From a virus, in the IMG/VR virus record IMGVR_UViG_3300046318_000275, positions 1 through 20,459 of that record: a stretch of 20,459 nt of DNA, one strand, 5' to 3'. Under the pieces are notes generated by a model that made no database searches, was not told where the DNA came from, and was given only the letters and a program-made list of their open reading frames with translations. Made by a program: the position numbers and the translations under genes. The first letter of the stretch is position 1. Each line of letters begins with the position of its first letter. Shown one piece after another: positions 6,271-11,876 of this stretch.

Positions 6271-6778
6271 ATTCTAGGTAGTTAGCCCAGGATGGGTGTT
6301 GCATATCCCATTTTTGGTTCTTACGTTTTTCAACAAGTTGAAAATAGTTAGGCTTGTAAGGTTTCTTTACAGGCACAATTTTCTTGTTATTTCCTTTTGC
6401 AGCATTACATGGTCCACATGCAGTTACTGTATTTTCAAAGGTAGTCTTACCACCGTGACTAACGGGTAGTACATGGTCTAGTGTAGCTGTCTTTTTGCTT
6501 ACATCATCACCGCAGTATTGACATTCGTAATTATCTCTTAGAAATACGTTTTGTTTGGAATAGCGAATAGTCGCCTTTCTTTTTTCGTATTCACGAAGGA
6601 TCATAACCGCAGGAACTTGTGTTTGCCAACTTGCACTGTGAACAATCCAATCTTCGTAGAATTCTAGCACGGTTGCCTTTTCAAGGACCATGTATTTTAT
6701 AGATTCTTCCCAGGGAATGATACTAAGTGGGAGCCACGAAACAGGTGCTCCGTCGGCGTTAAGCATTAATGTCGACAT
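6269..6778 (-). CDS. HNH endonuclease
   Basis: A 169-aa protein. The HNH core lies at residues about 80-130: ECQYCGDD (Cys86, Cys89), TLDHVLPVSHGG (Asp101, His102, His108), FENTVTACGPCNAAKGN (Asn117, Cys121, Cys124). The two CxxC pairs hold a structural zinc and the H/N residues bind the catalytic metal. The N-terminal 75 residues (MLNADGAPVSWLPLSIIPWE...) are the type found with free-standing HNH proteins in bacteria and phages. The C-terminus is basic. It is flanked by convergent and divergent genes and is a single-gene unit. It may be a homing-type enzyme or a nuclease for DNA processing; nothing shows which. Confidence 0.92.
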   Translation of the reverse strand: MSTLMLNADGAPVSWLPLSIIPWEESIKYMVLEKATVLEFYEDWIVHSASWQTQVPAVMILREYEKRKATIRYSKQNVFLRDNYECQYCGDDVSKKTATLDHVLPVSHGGKTTFENTVTACGPCNAAKGNNKKIVPVKKPYKPNYFQLVEKRKNQKWDMQHPSWANYLE

Positions 6779-6790
6779 ATTATATACTAC

Positions 6791-6798
6791 TATTTATC
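6791..6798 (-). promoter_or_regulatory. Late-promoter-like GATAAATA before the HNH gene
   Basis: The minus strand reads GGATAAATAGTAG. The box ends 12 nt before the ATG at 6778, so the expected leader is about 7 nt and no Shine-Dalgarno fits in it. Confidence 0.5.
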
Positions 6799-6845
6799 CA
6801 TATTAAAACACCTGCTAAGTATAACATATAATCTATAAAAAAGCA

Positions 6846-6853
6846 ACTAAATA
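6846..6853 (+). promoter_or_regulatory. ACTAAATA late-promoter-like box 5 nt before ATG 6859
   Basis: CTAAATAG, four more bases, then ATG. No Shine-Dalgarno is present. The spacing matches the boxes at 3214, 4021 and 7511. Confidence 0.5.
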
Positions 6854-6858
6854 GTCAT

Positions 6859-7158
6859 ATGAGCTATTCAACCATCATCCATTCCAGTATTGTTAATCCA
6901 GCTAAACCGAGTATTTCTATAAAAGAAATGCAGGATCCGATTGATCATGTAACGTTAGACGTTCCGTTGCTAATTCGTATTATGGAATTATCACGCGAAG
7001 ATATTAAATCAGATGCAGAATTGCATCAAGTTGTAACTAAAATACTTGCACTTAAAAACAAAGGTGTATTGACTATGCAGGATTACGATAGCATTGTACA
7101 TCAAGGTGATCAGGGCCAAATGGAACTTGAATCTATTAAAAAATTAGCAGGAATTTAA
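6859..7158 (+). CDS. Small protein of unknown function
   Basis: A 99-aa protein starting MSYSTIIHSSIVNPAKPSIS. The middle reads DHVTLDVPLLIRIMELSREDIKSDAELHQVVTKILALKNKGVLTMQDYDSIV, predicted helical, with an EFREDI-like segment. I recall a similar DVPLLIR..E.ARED motif in small proteins of marine T4-like phages, without a known role. It is preceded by a late-type box instead of a ribosome site and followed after 3 bases by a structural-type gene, so late expression with virion genes is likely. Confidence 0.7.
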   Translation: MSYSTIIHSSIVNPAKPSISIKEMQDPIDHVTLDVPLLIRIMELSREDIKSDAELHQVVTKILALKNKGVLTMQDYDSIVHQGDQGQMELESIKKLAGI

Positions 7159-7161
7159 TAT

Positions 7162-7509
7162 ATGGCTATTCAAATAATTAATACTGGAACTAGTGCTAAT
7201 GCCGGAAATGGTGATAGTGTACGTTCTGCATTTACTAAAGCAAATGCTAATTTTATAGAATTATATTCTTTAATCAACAGTGTCTCTTCGTTAACTAATG
7301 GAATATATTCTTTTACTCTCGGCACTGATGGTAGTTTGAATTTTCCAGATAATACTGTGCAGGCAACTGCGTATCCTGGATTCGTTGCAGGGATTCCTAC
7401 ATCGAGCACTAGTACCGGGATACAAGGACAAATTGCTGTAAACAATACAAGCATGTATGTATGTGTTGCAACTAACTCATGGTTAAGATTCGATGGCGTG
7501 GTATTCTAA
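7162..7509 (+). CDS. Putative virion/tail-fibre-associated protein
   Basis: A 115-aa protein starting MAIQIINTGTSANAGNGDSV, RSAFTKANANFIELY. This N-terminal pattern (INxGxxANxGNGDSLRxAFxKxNxNF) recurs in structural and tail-fibre proteins of marine T4-like phages. Then come LGTDGSLNFPDNTVQA and a C-terminal GIQGQIAVNNTSMYVCVATNSWLRFDGVVF, a typical beta-rich end of fibre-related proteins. AGGA at 7149-7152 can act as ribosome site. Inferred: virion component, perhaps fibre tip or baseplate decoration. Confidence 0.75.
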   Translation: MAIQIINTGTSANAGNGDSVRSAFTKANANFIELYSLINSVSSLTNGIYSFTLGTDGSLNFPDNTVQATAYPGFVAGIPTSSTSTGIQGQIAVNNTSMYVCVATNSWLRFDGVVF

Positions 7510-7510
7510 G

Positions 7511-7518
7511 GTTAAATA
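7511..7518 (+). promoter_or_regulatory. GTTAAATA late-promoter-like box 5 nt before ATG 7524
   Basis: TTAAATAG, four more bases, then ATGAGAG. The motif sits in the 14-nt gap after the previous stop, with no Shine-Dalgarno. Confidence 0.45.
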
Positions 7519-7523
7519 GAACT

Positions 7524-7850
7524 ATGAGAGCAACTGAAATTATCCGAGGTGTACTTGATCTAATCGATCAACTGGAATGCGCCCAACAATCTGAACCAGA
7601 CGTGGTAGCAATAGCGCCTGTTGAAGACCCGATCCAAACAGGAGTTGATACCAATAGATTTAAGCAAATCTTTGATATGCTATCTTCTCAACAGTCACAG
7701 ATGTACGATAATAGCCCTGCAGAAGTTACAGCAGGTATAGAATCAGTTACTACTAATGCAGGCGGTGGATTAAATGGTCCTAAGAATCCTGCAGATATTA
7801 GGGCAGACAGTATCAGCATGTTCCCAGCATATCAATCGGAGAAAAACTAA
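7524..7850 (+). CDS. Protein of unknown function with MRATE start
   Basis: A 108-aa protein. ATG 7524 is chosen over the longer frame from 7479, which would overlap the previous gene. It starts MRATEIIRGVLDLIDQLE, similar in pattern to MRITELL (3227) and MRAKEFL (10704), but lacks L-x-E at residue 9. The remainder is low-complexity and acidic to neutral: NRFKQIFDMLSSQQSQMYDNSP, GGGLNGPKNPADIRADSISMFPAYQ. It ends in ATG overlap with the next gene (TAATG). Likely a structural or packaged protein; function unknown. Confidence 0.7.
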   Translation: MRATEIIRGVLDLIDQLECAQQSEPDVVAIAPVEDPIQTGVDTNRFKQIFDMLSSQQSQMYDNSPAEVTAGIESVTTNAGGGLNGPKNPADIRADSISMFPAYQSEKN

Positions 7851-8068
7851 TGTCTCTAAATGGAATTGCACATTTATCAACTAAGGCTGCTCGTCAAAAG
7901 GCAAAGCTAGATTTAGCAGCAACTGACAGAGCAGCAGACGGCAATACTAGAGACACATACGATATTACACAATTACCTACAGTCTACTCAACTTCTAGCA
8001 ACTTAACTAGCAATGTAATAGACAATCCTAACGTAGGCGGATTAGTTTACGGCCGACCTTGGATCTAA
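7850..8068 (+). CDS. Small putative virion protein
   Basis: A 72-aa protein starting MSLNGIAHLSTKAARQKAKLD, then LAATDRAADGNTRDTYDITQLPTVY and ending VIDNPNVGGLVYGRPWI. I recall near-identical layouts in small proteins beside structural genes of marine T4-like phages. GGAG upstream is the ribosome site, and the ATG overlaps the preceding stop, so translation is probably coupled. Role unknown; probably structural. Confidence 0.75.
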   Translation: MSLNGIAHLSTKAARQKAKLDLAATDRAADGNTRDTYDITQLPTVYSTSSNLTSNVIDNPNVGGLVYGRPWI

Positions 8069-8069
8069 T

Positions 8070-9404
8070 ATGGCAGTTGATCGTTATCAAAGTAGCACAA
8101 ACTATGAACATCCGCAAGAGAGCAATCTCCTAAACCTTCATAAGGCCATGGAGTACAACGCCCTTGGCCAACCTGTGCTTCGTACTACACTTAAAGTAGG
8201 ACAAACAGATGCCTTTGGTCGTATCCGTATGTCTAGTCCTTTTACACTAGGTGACTATAAACACCTATACGGGTTAGATTCCAACTTCATTGATTATGCA
8301 GTCAACGGCGGCACTGTTACATTTCAGTCAAACAAGGCATGTGCTAGATTAGCTACTACTAGCAATTCCGCTAGCCGTATAGTACACCAAACTAAATTCT
8401 ATCATCATTACATGCCAGGTAAGAGTCAGCAGATTCTTTCCAGTTTTAACTTTTATGCTGCTGTACCAAATGTGACTAAACGCACTGGCTACTTTGATGA
8501 CAACAATGGTATCTACTTTGAACAAGCAGGGGATGGCACACTGTCTTGGGTCATACGCAGCTATACCTCCGGAGCACCATTAGAAGTGCGCAAGACACAA
8601 GCAGAGTGGAATATAGATACTTGCAACGGCCAGGGCGGCAGCTTGTTCAACATAGATATTACTAAGACACAGTTAACATTTATCGAGTTTCAGTGGCTAG
8701 GAGTCGGTTCGGTTACAGTAGGATTTGTTCACGATGGTGCTTATATACCTTGCCATATATTCCATCACTCAAATGATTTAACCACAGTCTATATGAGCAA
8801 TCCTAACTTGCCTGTACGCTGTGAAATCGTAAACACGGGTGCTACTACTGGAGCATACTTTGATCAAATATGTAGTACTGTGGCCAGTGAAGGCGGATAT
8901 GTTGAAGCAGGTATCGACTGGGGCGTAACTAGTCCCACATTACGAGTTGTTACAGCAGGTGCAACATTGCCTATTATGGCCATTAGATTAAAAACTGCTT
9001 ATAAAACATATGCTAATCGTATGATTGTGCGTATGGGCAACCTTAACATGTTTAGTGATGGCGAAAGTATTAAATGGAGATTATTAAAACTTCCGGACAG
9101 TACTTATCTTAATGATACTACCTGGACAGATGTTGACGACGACAGTGGAGTACAATACTGTGTAGACATGAACACTTGGACTGATGGTGATGAACTAGAC
9201 AATGGGTGGGTAGGAGCTAGTACCCAAGGTAGTCAAAAGGCAGGCGGAGCACCCGGTTCTAATTTGCCAAGTACTGCTAAAAAGAATTTCATTGTGCAAA
9301 ACTACGACAGCACCAGCAGTGAAATCTATATGATAGTAGCAACTAACCTTGGAAGTCAAAGTACTAATGTTGGTGTTGGCATTCAATGGCGAGAAGTTTA
9401 TTAA
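8070..9404 (+). CDS. Virion structural protein, beta-rich
   Basis: A 444-aa protein starting MAVDRYQSSTNYEHPQESNLLNLHKAMEYN, then GQPVLRTTLKVGQTDAFGRIRMSSPFTLGDYKH. This N-terminal block (GRIRMSxPxTLxDxKxxY) is typical of a structural protein common in marine T4-like phages. The middle is lectin-like or jelly-roll-like beta sequence (GTLSWVIRSYTSG, FIEFQWLGVGSVTVGFVHDG, HIFHHSN), and the end is NYDSTSSEIYMIVATNLGSQSTNVGVGIQWREVY. No enzymatic motif was found. It follows the 72-aa gene by one base, with no good ribosome site, so coupling is likely. Location in the particle (tail, baseplate or capsid decoration) is unknown. Confidence 0.8.
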   Translation: MAVDRYQSSTNYEHPQESNLLNLHKAMEYNALGQPVLRTTLKVGQTDAFGRIRMSSPFTLGDYKHLYGLDSNFIDYAVNGGTVTFQSNKACARLATTSNSASRIVHQTKFYHHYMPGKSQQILSSFNFYAAVPNVTKRTGYFDDNNGIYFEQAGDGTLSWVIRSYTSGAPLEVRKTQAEWNIDTCNGQGGSLFNIDITKTQLTFIEFQWLGVGSVTVGFVHDGAYIPCHIFHHSNDLTTVYMSNPNLPVRCEIVNTGATTGAYFDQICSTVASEGGYVEAGIDWGVTSPTLRVVTAGATLPIMAIRLKTAYKTYANRMIVRMGNLNMFSDGESIKWRLLKLPDSTYLNDTTWTDVDDDSGVQYCVDMNTWTDGDELDNGWVGASTQGSQKAGGAPGSNLPSTAKKNFIVQNYDSTSSEIYMIVATNLGSQSTNVGVGIQWREVY

Positions 9405-9413
9405 AGGATACAA

Positions 9414-9854
9414 ATGAAAAAATTATTGTTAACACTATTAATTGCTGTTGCAGCATTACCTGCACTGGCACAAAAACAAAAAGAGGGTGTAACATATGAT
9501 GCTGTAATTACCCGAGTAATTGATGGTGATACCGTTGCATTTCAAGCACCATTTTTACCAGCACCATTAAAGAAAGAACTAAGCATTAGAGTGTTTGGTG
9601 TAGATACTCCGGAAAAAGGATTTAGGGCGCAATGTCCTAGCGAAGCACAACGTGGTGAAGCAGCAAGTGCATATACCAAACAGCTAGTAGCAAACAGTCA
9701 AAAACGCCAGATCGTGTTAATGGATTGGGATAAGTATGGTGGTAGAGTGCTAGGCGATGTCATACTCGATGGACAAAGTTTGCGAGCACTTTTAATACAA
9801 AACGGCTTTGCAAGAGAATACTACGGAGAAGCGAAGACTTCTTGGTGTAACTAA
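9414..9854 (+). CDS. Exported SNase-type thermonuclease
   Basis: A 146-aa protein. Residues 1-19 are a signal peptide (MKKLLLTLLIAVAALPALA, AxA cleavage). The SNase fold follows: VIDGDT with Asp37, IRVFGVDTPEKG with Arg59, Asp64, Thr65 and Glu67, and YGGRVLGDV with Arg111; these match the calcium-binding and catalytic residues of staphylococcal nuclease (Asp21, Arg35, Asp40, Thr41, Glu43, Arg87). The core is complete and should be active on DNA/RNA. C74 and C145 could form a disulphide after export. AAAGGA at 9403-9408 is the ribosome site. Inferred: periplasmic or released nuclease acting on foreign or host nucleic acid, possibly nutrient recovery or exclusion of rival DNA. Confidence 0.93.
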   Translation: MKKLLLTLLIAVAALPALAQKQKEGVTYDAVITRVIDGDTVAFQAPFLPAPLKKELSIRVFGVDTPEKGFRAQCPSEAQRGEAASAYTKQLVANSQKRQIVLMDWDKYGGRVLGDVILDGQSLRALLIQNGFAREYYGEAKTSWCN

Positions 9855-9996
9855 CCCTGCCTTAGGGACCGTTGTCGTCACGGAGTGAGCTTGCTCACAC
9901 AGGCGTCCGCGCAATTGAACTGCACCGCGTAGTGTGCCGGGAGATAAAGTAACTCCCACTTTAAGGCATATACTGCCTTATATTTTTTACATCTTT
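9855..9996 (+). ncRNA. GC-rich structured leader or sRNA before the desaturase
   Basis: A 142-nt gap, visibly richer in G and C than its surroundings, with successive possible helices: CCGT/ACGG (9869-9872, 9880-9883), GTGAGC/GCTCAC (9885-9890, 9893-9898), GCAC/GTGC (9922-9925, 9934-9937), GGGAG/CTCCC (9939-9943, 9953-9957), and TAAGGCA/TGCCTTA (9962-9968, 9974-9980) followed by a T-run. TGCCTTA also occurs at 9858-9864, right after the nuclease stop, and can pair with the same TAAGGCA, closing the whole domain. The two pairings exclude each other. No tRNA fold or riboswitch family was recognised. It may be a cis-regulatory switch, or a small RNA with a terminator. Confidence 0.5.
9962..9988 (+). 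terminator. Candidate attenuator terminator
   Basis: TAAGGCA (9962-9968), loop TATAC, TGCCTTA (9974-9980), then TATTTTTT. The 7-bp stem is of moderate strength. It lies 8 nt before the desaturase ATG, with no ribosome site in between, so a formed hairpin should shut the gene off. Confidence 0.5.
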
Positions 9997-10707
9997 ATGA
10001 CCGAATTAATTTACACACTAATACTTACACATATCACCATTGTTTGCGTTACTTTATTTTTACATCGTGGACAAGCACACAGGGGAATTACATTCCATCC
10101 TGCGCTAGAACATTTCATGCGATTTTGGTTATGGCTTACTACAGGCATGGTTACTAAACAATGGGTAGCAATACACAGAAAACATCATAGCGCAACAGAT
10201 CAAGCGCCCGATCCTCATAGTCCCCACATTTATGGAATTTGGCATGTTTTATTTAAAGGAGCTGCTTTGTATCATGCAGCCAGTAAAAATAAAACATTGG
10301 TTAAGAATTATGGAGTAGGAACACCAGACGATTGGATAGAGCAGAATCTATATACCAAGCATAGTAGATGGGGTATTATGTTAATGCTCATTATTAATTT
10401 AATACTATTCAGCTGGGTAGGATTCCTAATATGGGCCATTCAAATGTTATGGATTCCGTTTTGGGCAGCAGGTGTGGTCAACGGAATTGGTCACTGGTGG
10501 GGCTACAGAAATACCGATACCAAGGAAGAAAGTACCAATATCGTGCCTTGGGGATTTATAATCGGCGGTGAAGAATTACATAACAATCATCACGCAGATC
10601 CTGCTAATCCTAAATTAAGTAGACGTTGGTTCGAGTTCGACGCAGGGTGGGTGTGGTTTACGTTGTTTAGATATATTGGATTATCTAAACTAAATAGTAA
10701 ACTATGA
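9997..10707 (+). CDS. Membrane fatty-acid (acyl-CoA/delta-9-type) desaturase
   Basis: A 236-aa integral membrane di-iron enzyme. His boxes are HRGQAHR (His23, His28), HRKHH (His60, 63, 64) and HNNHH (His195, 198, 199), plus NGIGH (Asn162, His166). Hydrophobic segments are at about 2-22, 41-52 and 126-165. GTPDDWIEQNLYTKHS, MLWIPFWAAGVVNGIGHWWGYRN and NIVPWGFIIGGEELHNNHH match proteobacterial acyl desaturases. It introduces a cis double bond into acyl chains using O2 and electrons from ferredoxin or similar. ATG 9997 is preferred for homology, but has no Shine-Dalgarno; an in-frame GTG (9934) would add 21 residues across the hairpins. The leader suggests regulated expression. Likely effect: altered fluidity of the host membrane during infection. 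Its stop overlaps the next ATG (ATGA). Confidence 0.95.
   Translation: MTELIYTLILTHITIVCVTLFLHRGQAHRGITFHPALEHFMRFWLWLTTGMVTKQWVAIHRKHHSATDQAPDPHSPHIYGIWHVLFKGAALYHAASKNKTLVKNYGVGTPDDWIEQNLYTKHSRWGIMLMLIINLILFSWVGFLIWAIQMLWIPFWAAGVVNGIGHWWGYRNTDTKEESTNIVPWGFIIGGEELHNNHHADPANPKLSRRWFEFDAGWVWFTLFRYIGLSKLNSKL
10689..10696 (+). promoter_or_regulatory. ACTAAATA late-promoter-like box 7 nt before ATG 10704
   Basis: CTAAATAG lies inside the last codons of the desaturase. The distance to ATGAGAG is 7 nt, slightly longer than the four 5-nt cases. Confidence 0.4.
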
Positions 10708-11054
10708 GAGCTAAAGAATTTTTATCCGAATCAGACGGTAAGACTGTTACAATTAACATTCCTATTACAATAACCATACCATCCGGCAGTGGTGATCCTG
10801 TAGTAGCAGCAGCGCCAGCTGCCGATGGAGGGTCTCTTCCTTTAGCGCCTGTTAATGTATTTCCATTACAACAAGAATTAGAATTATTAAAACATCAAGA
10901 AGGAAAACGAAGTAGAGTATTGAATCAAATACTAGACGACAACGGTGCTGCTTCTGAAGAACCTGAATCAGTTACTAAATTTGACGTAAATGAAAGTTTT
11001 GACGATCTGGTTAAAGAGTATAGACAATTAACAGAAAAACAAATAATTCAATAA
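10704..11054 (+). CDS. Protein of unknown function with capsid-targeting-like start
   Basis: A 116-aa protein starting MRAKEFLSE-SDGKTVTINI. EFLSE at residues 5-9 parallels EFIAE of T4 capsid-targeting peptides cut by gp21 after I/L-x-E. After it come a beta-like TVTINIPITITIP strand, a low-complexity Ala/Pro segment (VVAAAPAADGGSLPLAP) and a helical charged C-terminus (LQQELELLKHQEGKRSRVLNQIL ... SFDDLVKEYRQLTEKQ, a likely coiled coil). No enzymatic motif. It overlaps the desaturase stop by 4 bases; a box inside the desaturase end may drive it separately. Possible packaged or scaffold-core protein; unproven. Confidence 0.7.
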   Translation: MRAKEFLSESDGKTVTINIPITITIPSGSGDPVVAAAPAADGGSLPLAPVNVFPLQQELELLKHQEGKRSRVLNQILDDNGAASEEPESVTKFDVNESFDDLVKEYRQLTEKQIIQ

Positions 11055-11070
11055 CTGAGGATTTTGTAAA

Positions 11071-11514
11071 GTGCCCGTACAAAAAATAAAATCCGGAAGA
11101 GTTTTAAACCCAGGAGTAAACCAATTTATTGGTGAAAAAGGGACAATATTCTTTGATGAAGATGTAGGGGAATTACGACTTTCAGATGGGCATACACCGG
11201 GTGGTATTCCAATTACTTCCGGTGGAACGGATACATTTGTATTATCAGTAGCAACTACCAGCACATTAGGTGGCATTAAGGTAGGAGCAGGATTAAGTGT
11301 AACACCGGATGGTACACTATCAGCTGTGTCAACTGCTACTTTGACAGTTAATTCCTTTACAAATATCAATACCATTAATTTTGATGCAGGGTTACTGGTA
11401 ACAAATACAGGTTCAGCAGTAACAGTAACTGGAATTTATAGTTCTAACTTAGATGGTGGGTATCCGAATTCTATTTACGGTGGTGTGCCTATACTAGATG
11501 CTGGAGGAATATAA
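11071..11514 (+). CDS. Tail-fibre-associated structural protein
   Basis: A 147-aa protein starting at GTG 11071 with TGAGGA at 11055-11060 as ribosome site. VQKIKSGRVLNPGVNQFIGE, KGTIFFDEDVGELRLSDGHTPGGIPI is a pattern found at N-termini of fibre and structural proteins of marine T4-like phages (GELRLSDGxTPGG). The rest is Thr/Ser/Gly-rich beta sequence (TTSTLGGIKVGAGLSVTPDGTLS, the typical GGIKVGxGLxV fibre repeat) and a short C-terminus YPNSIYGGVPILDAGGI. It stands first in the fibre cluster and 3 nt before stop-start linkage with the next gene. Confidence 0.8.
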   Translation: MPVQKIKSGRVLNPGVNQFIGEKGTIFFDEDVGELRLSDGHTPGGIPITSGGTDTFVLSVATTSTLGGIKVGAGLSVTPDGTLSAVSTATLTVNSFTNINTINFDAGLLVTNTGSAVTVTGIYSSNLDGGYPNSIYGGVPILDAGGI

Positions 11515-11859
11515 ATGGCAGTTCAAATACAATTAAGAAGGGGAACTGCCGCAGAATGGGCATCTGCAAATCCTGTACTTGCCGAAGGCGAATTAGCGGT
11601 AGAGATAGATACTGGCAAATTTAAATTAGGCAACGGAATATTACACTGGAATAATATTGACTATTCTAGCGGAGTTGCTGGCCCTGCTGGCCCAGCTGGC
11701 CCTGCTGGTGCAACTGGTACTAATATTATTAACGAAGCAACTGATGTTGATATTTCTGGGCTAACGGCAGGTTCTGTATTAGTCTACCAGACTAGTATAA
11801 ATAAGTGGGTAGCATCAACTGACCTAACACAACAAAATTTAGATGCAGGTGAATTTTAA
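11515..11859 (+). CDS. Short tail-fibre protein with collagen-like GPA repeat
   Basis: A 114-aa protein. GGAGGAAT is the ribosome site. MAVQIQLRRGTAAEWASANP, VLAEGELAVEIDTGKFKLGNG is the common N-terminal module of fibres and hyaluronidase-like proteins (RRGTxxxWxxxNPVLAxGExGxExDTGxxKxGDG). A short collagen-like stretch GPAGPAGPAGATG follows, then DISGLTAGSVLVYQTSINKWVASTDLT, a fibre bead motif. It lacks a long receptor-binding part, so it may be a connector or a shortened fibre. The GPA triplets differ from the Gln-rich triplets of the large fibre. Confidence 0.85.
   Translation: MAVQIQLRRGTAAEWASANPVLAEGELAVEIDTGKFKLGNGILHWNNIDYSSGVAGPAGPAGPAGATGTNIINEATDVDISGLTAGSVLVYQTSINKWVASTDLTQQNLDAGEF
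11796..11803 (+). promoter_or_regulatory. Exact TATAAATA inside the preceding coding region
   Basis: The octamer is exact but falls in the codons for SINK. The expected start is near 11809, giving a 68-nt leader to ATG 11877 with CGGAG before it. It may be a true internal late promoter or chance. Confidence 0.35.
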
Positions 11860-11876
11860 AATCGGAGCGCAATTAA

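Noticed and set aside
6847-6858. Transposon or insertion-sequence ends near the HNH gene
   Set aside because: No inverted repeats or target-site duplication flank the HNH gene; its flanks are a terminator and a promoter region.
9855-9996. tRNA gene in the hairpin-rich gap
   Set aside because: No seven-bp acceptor stem with a TTCGA-type T-loop and correct arm spacing could be drawn.
9934-9996. GTG start for a longer desaturase
   Set aside because: The extra 21 residues run through the hairpins and do not resemble the family's N-terminus; ATG 9997 leads straight into the conserved first membrane segment.
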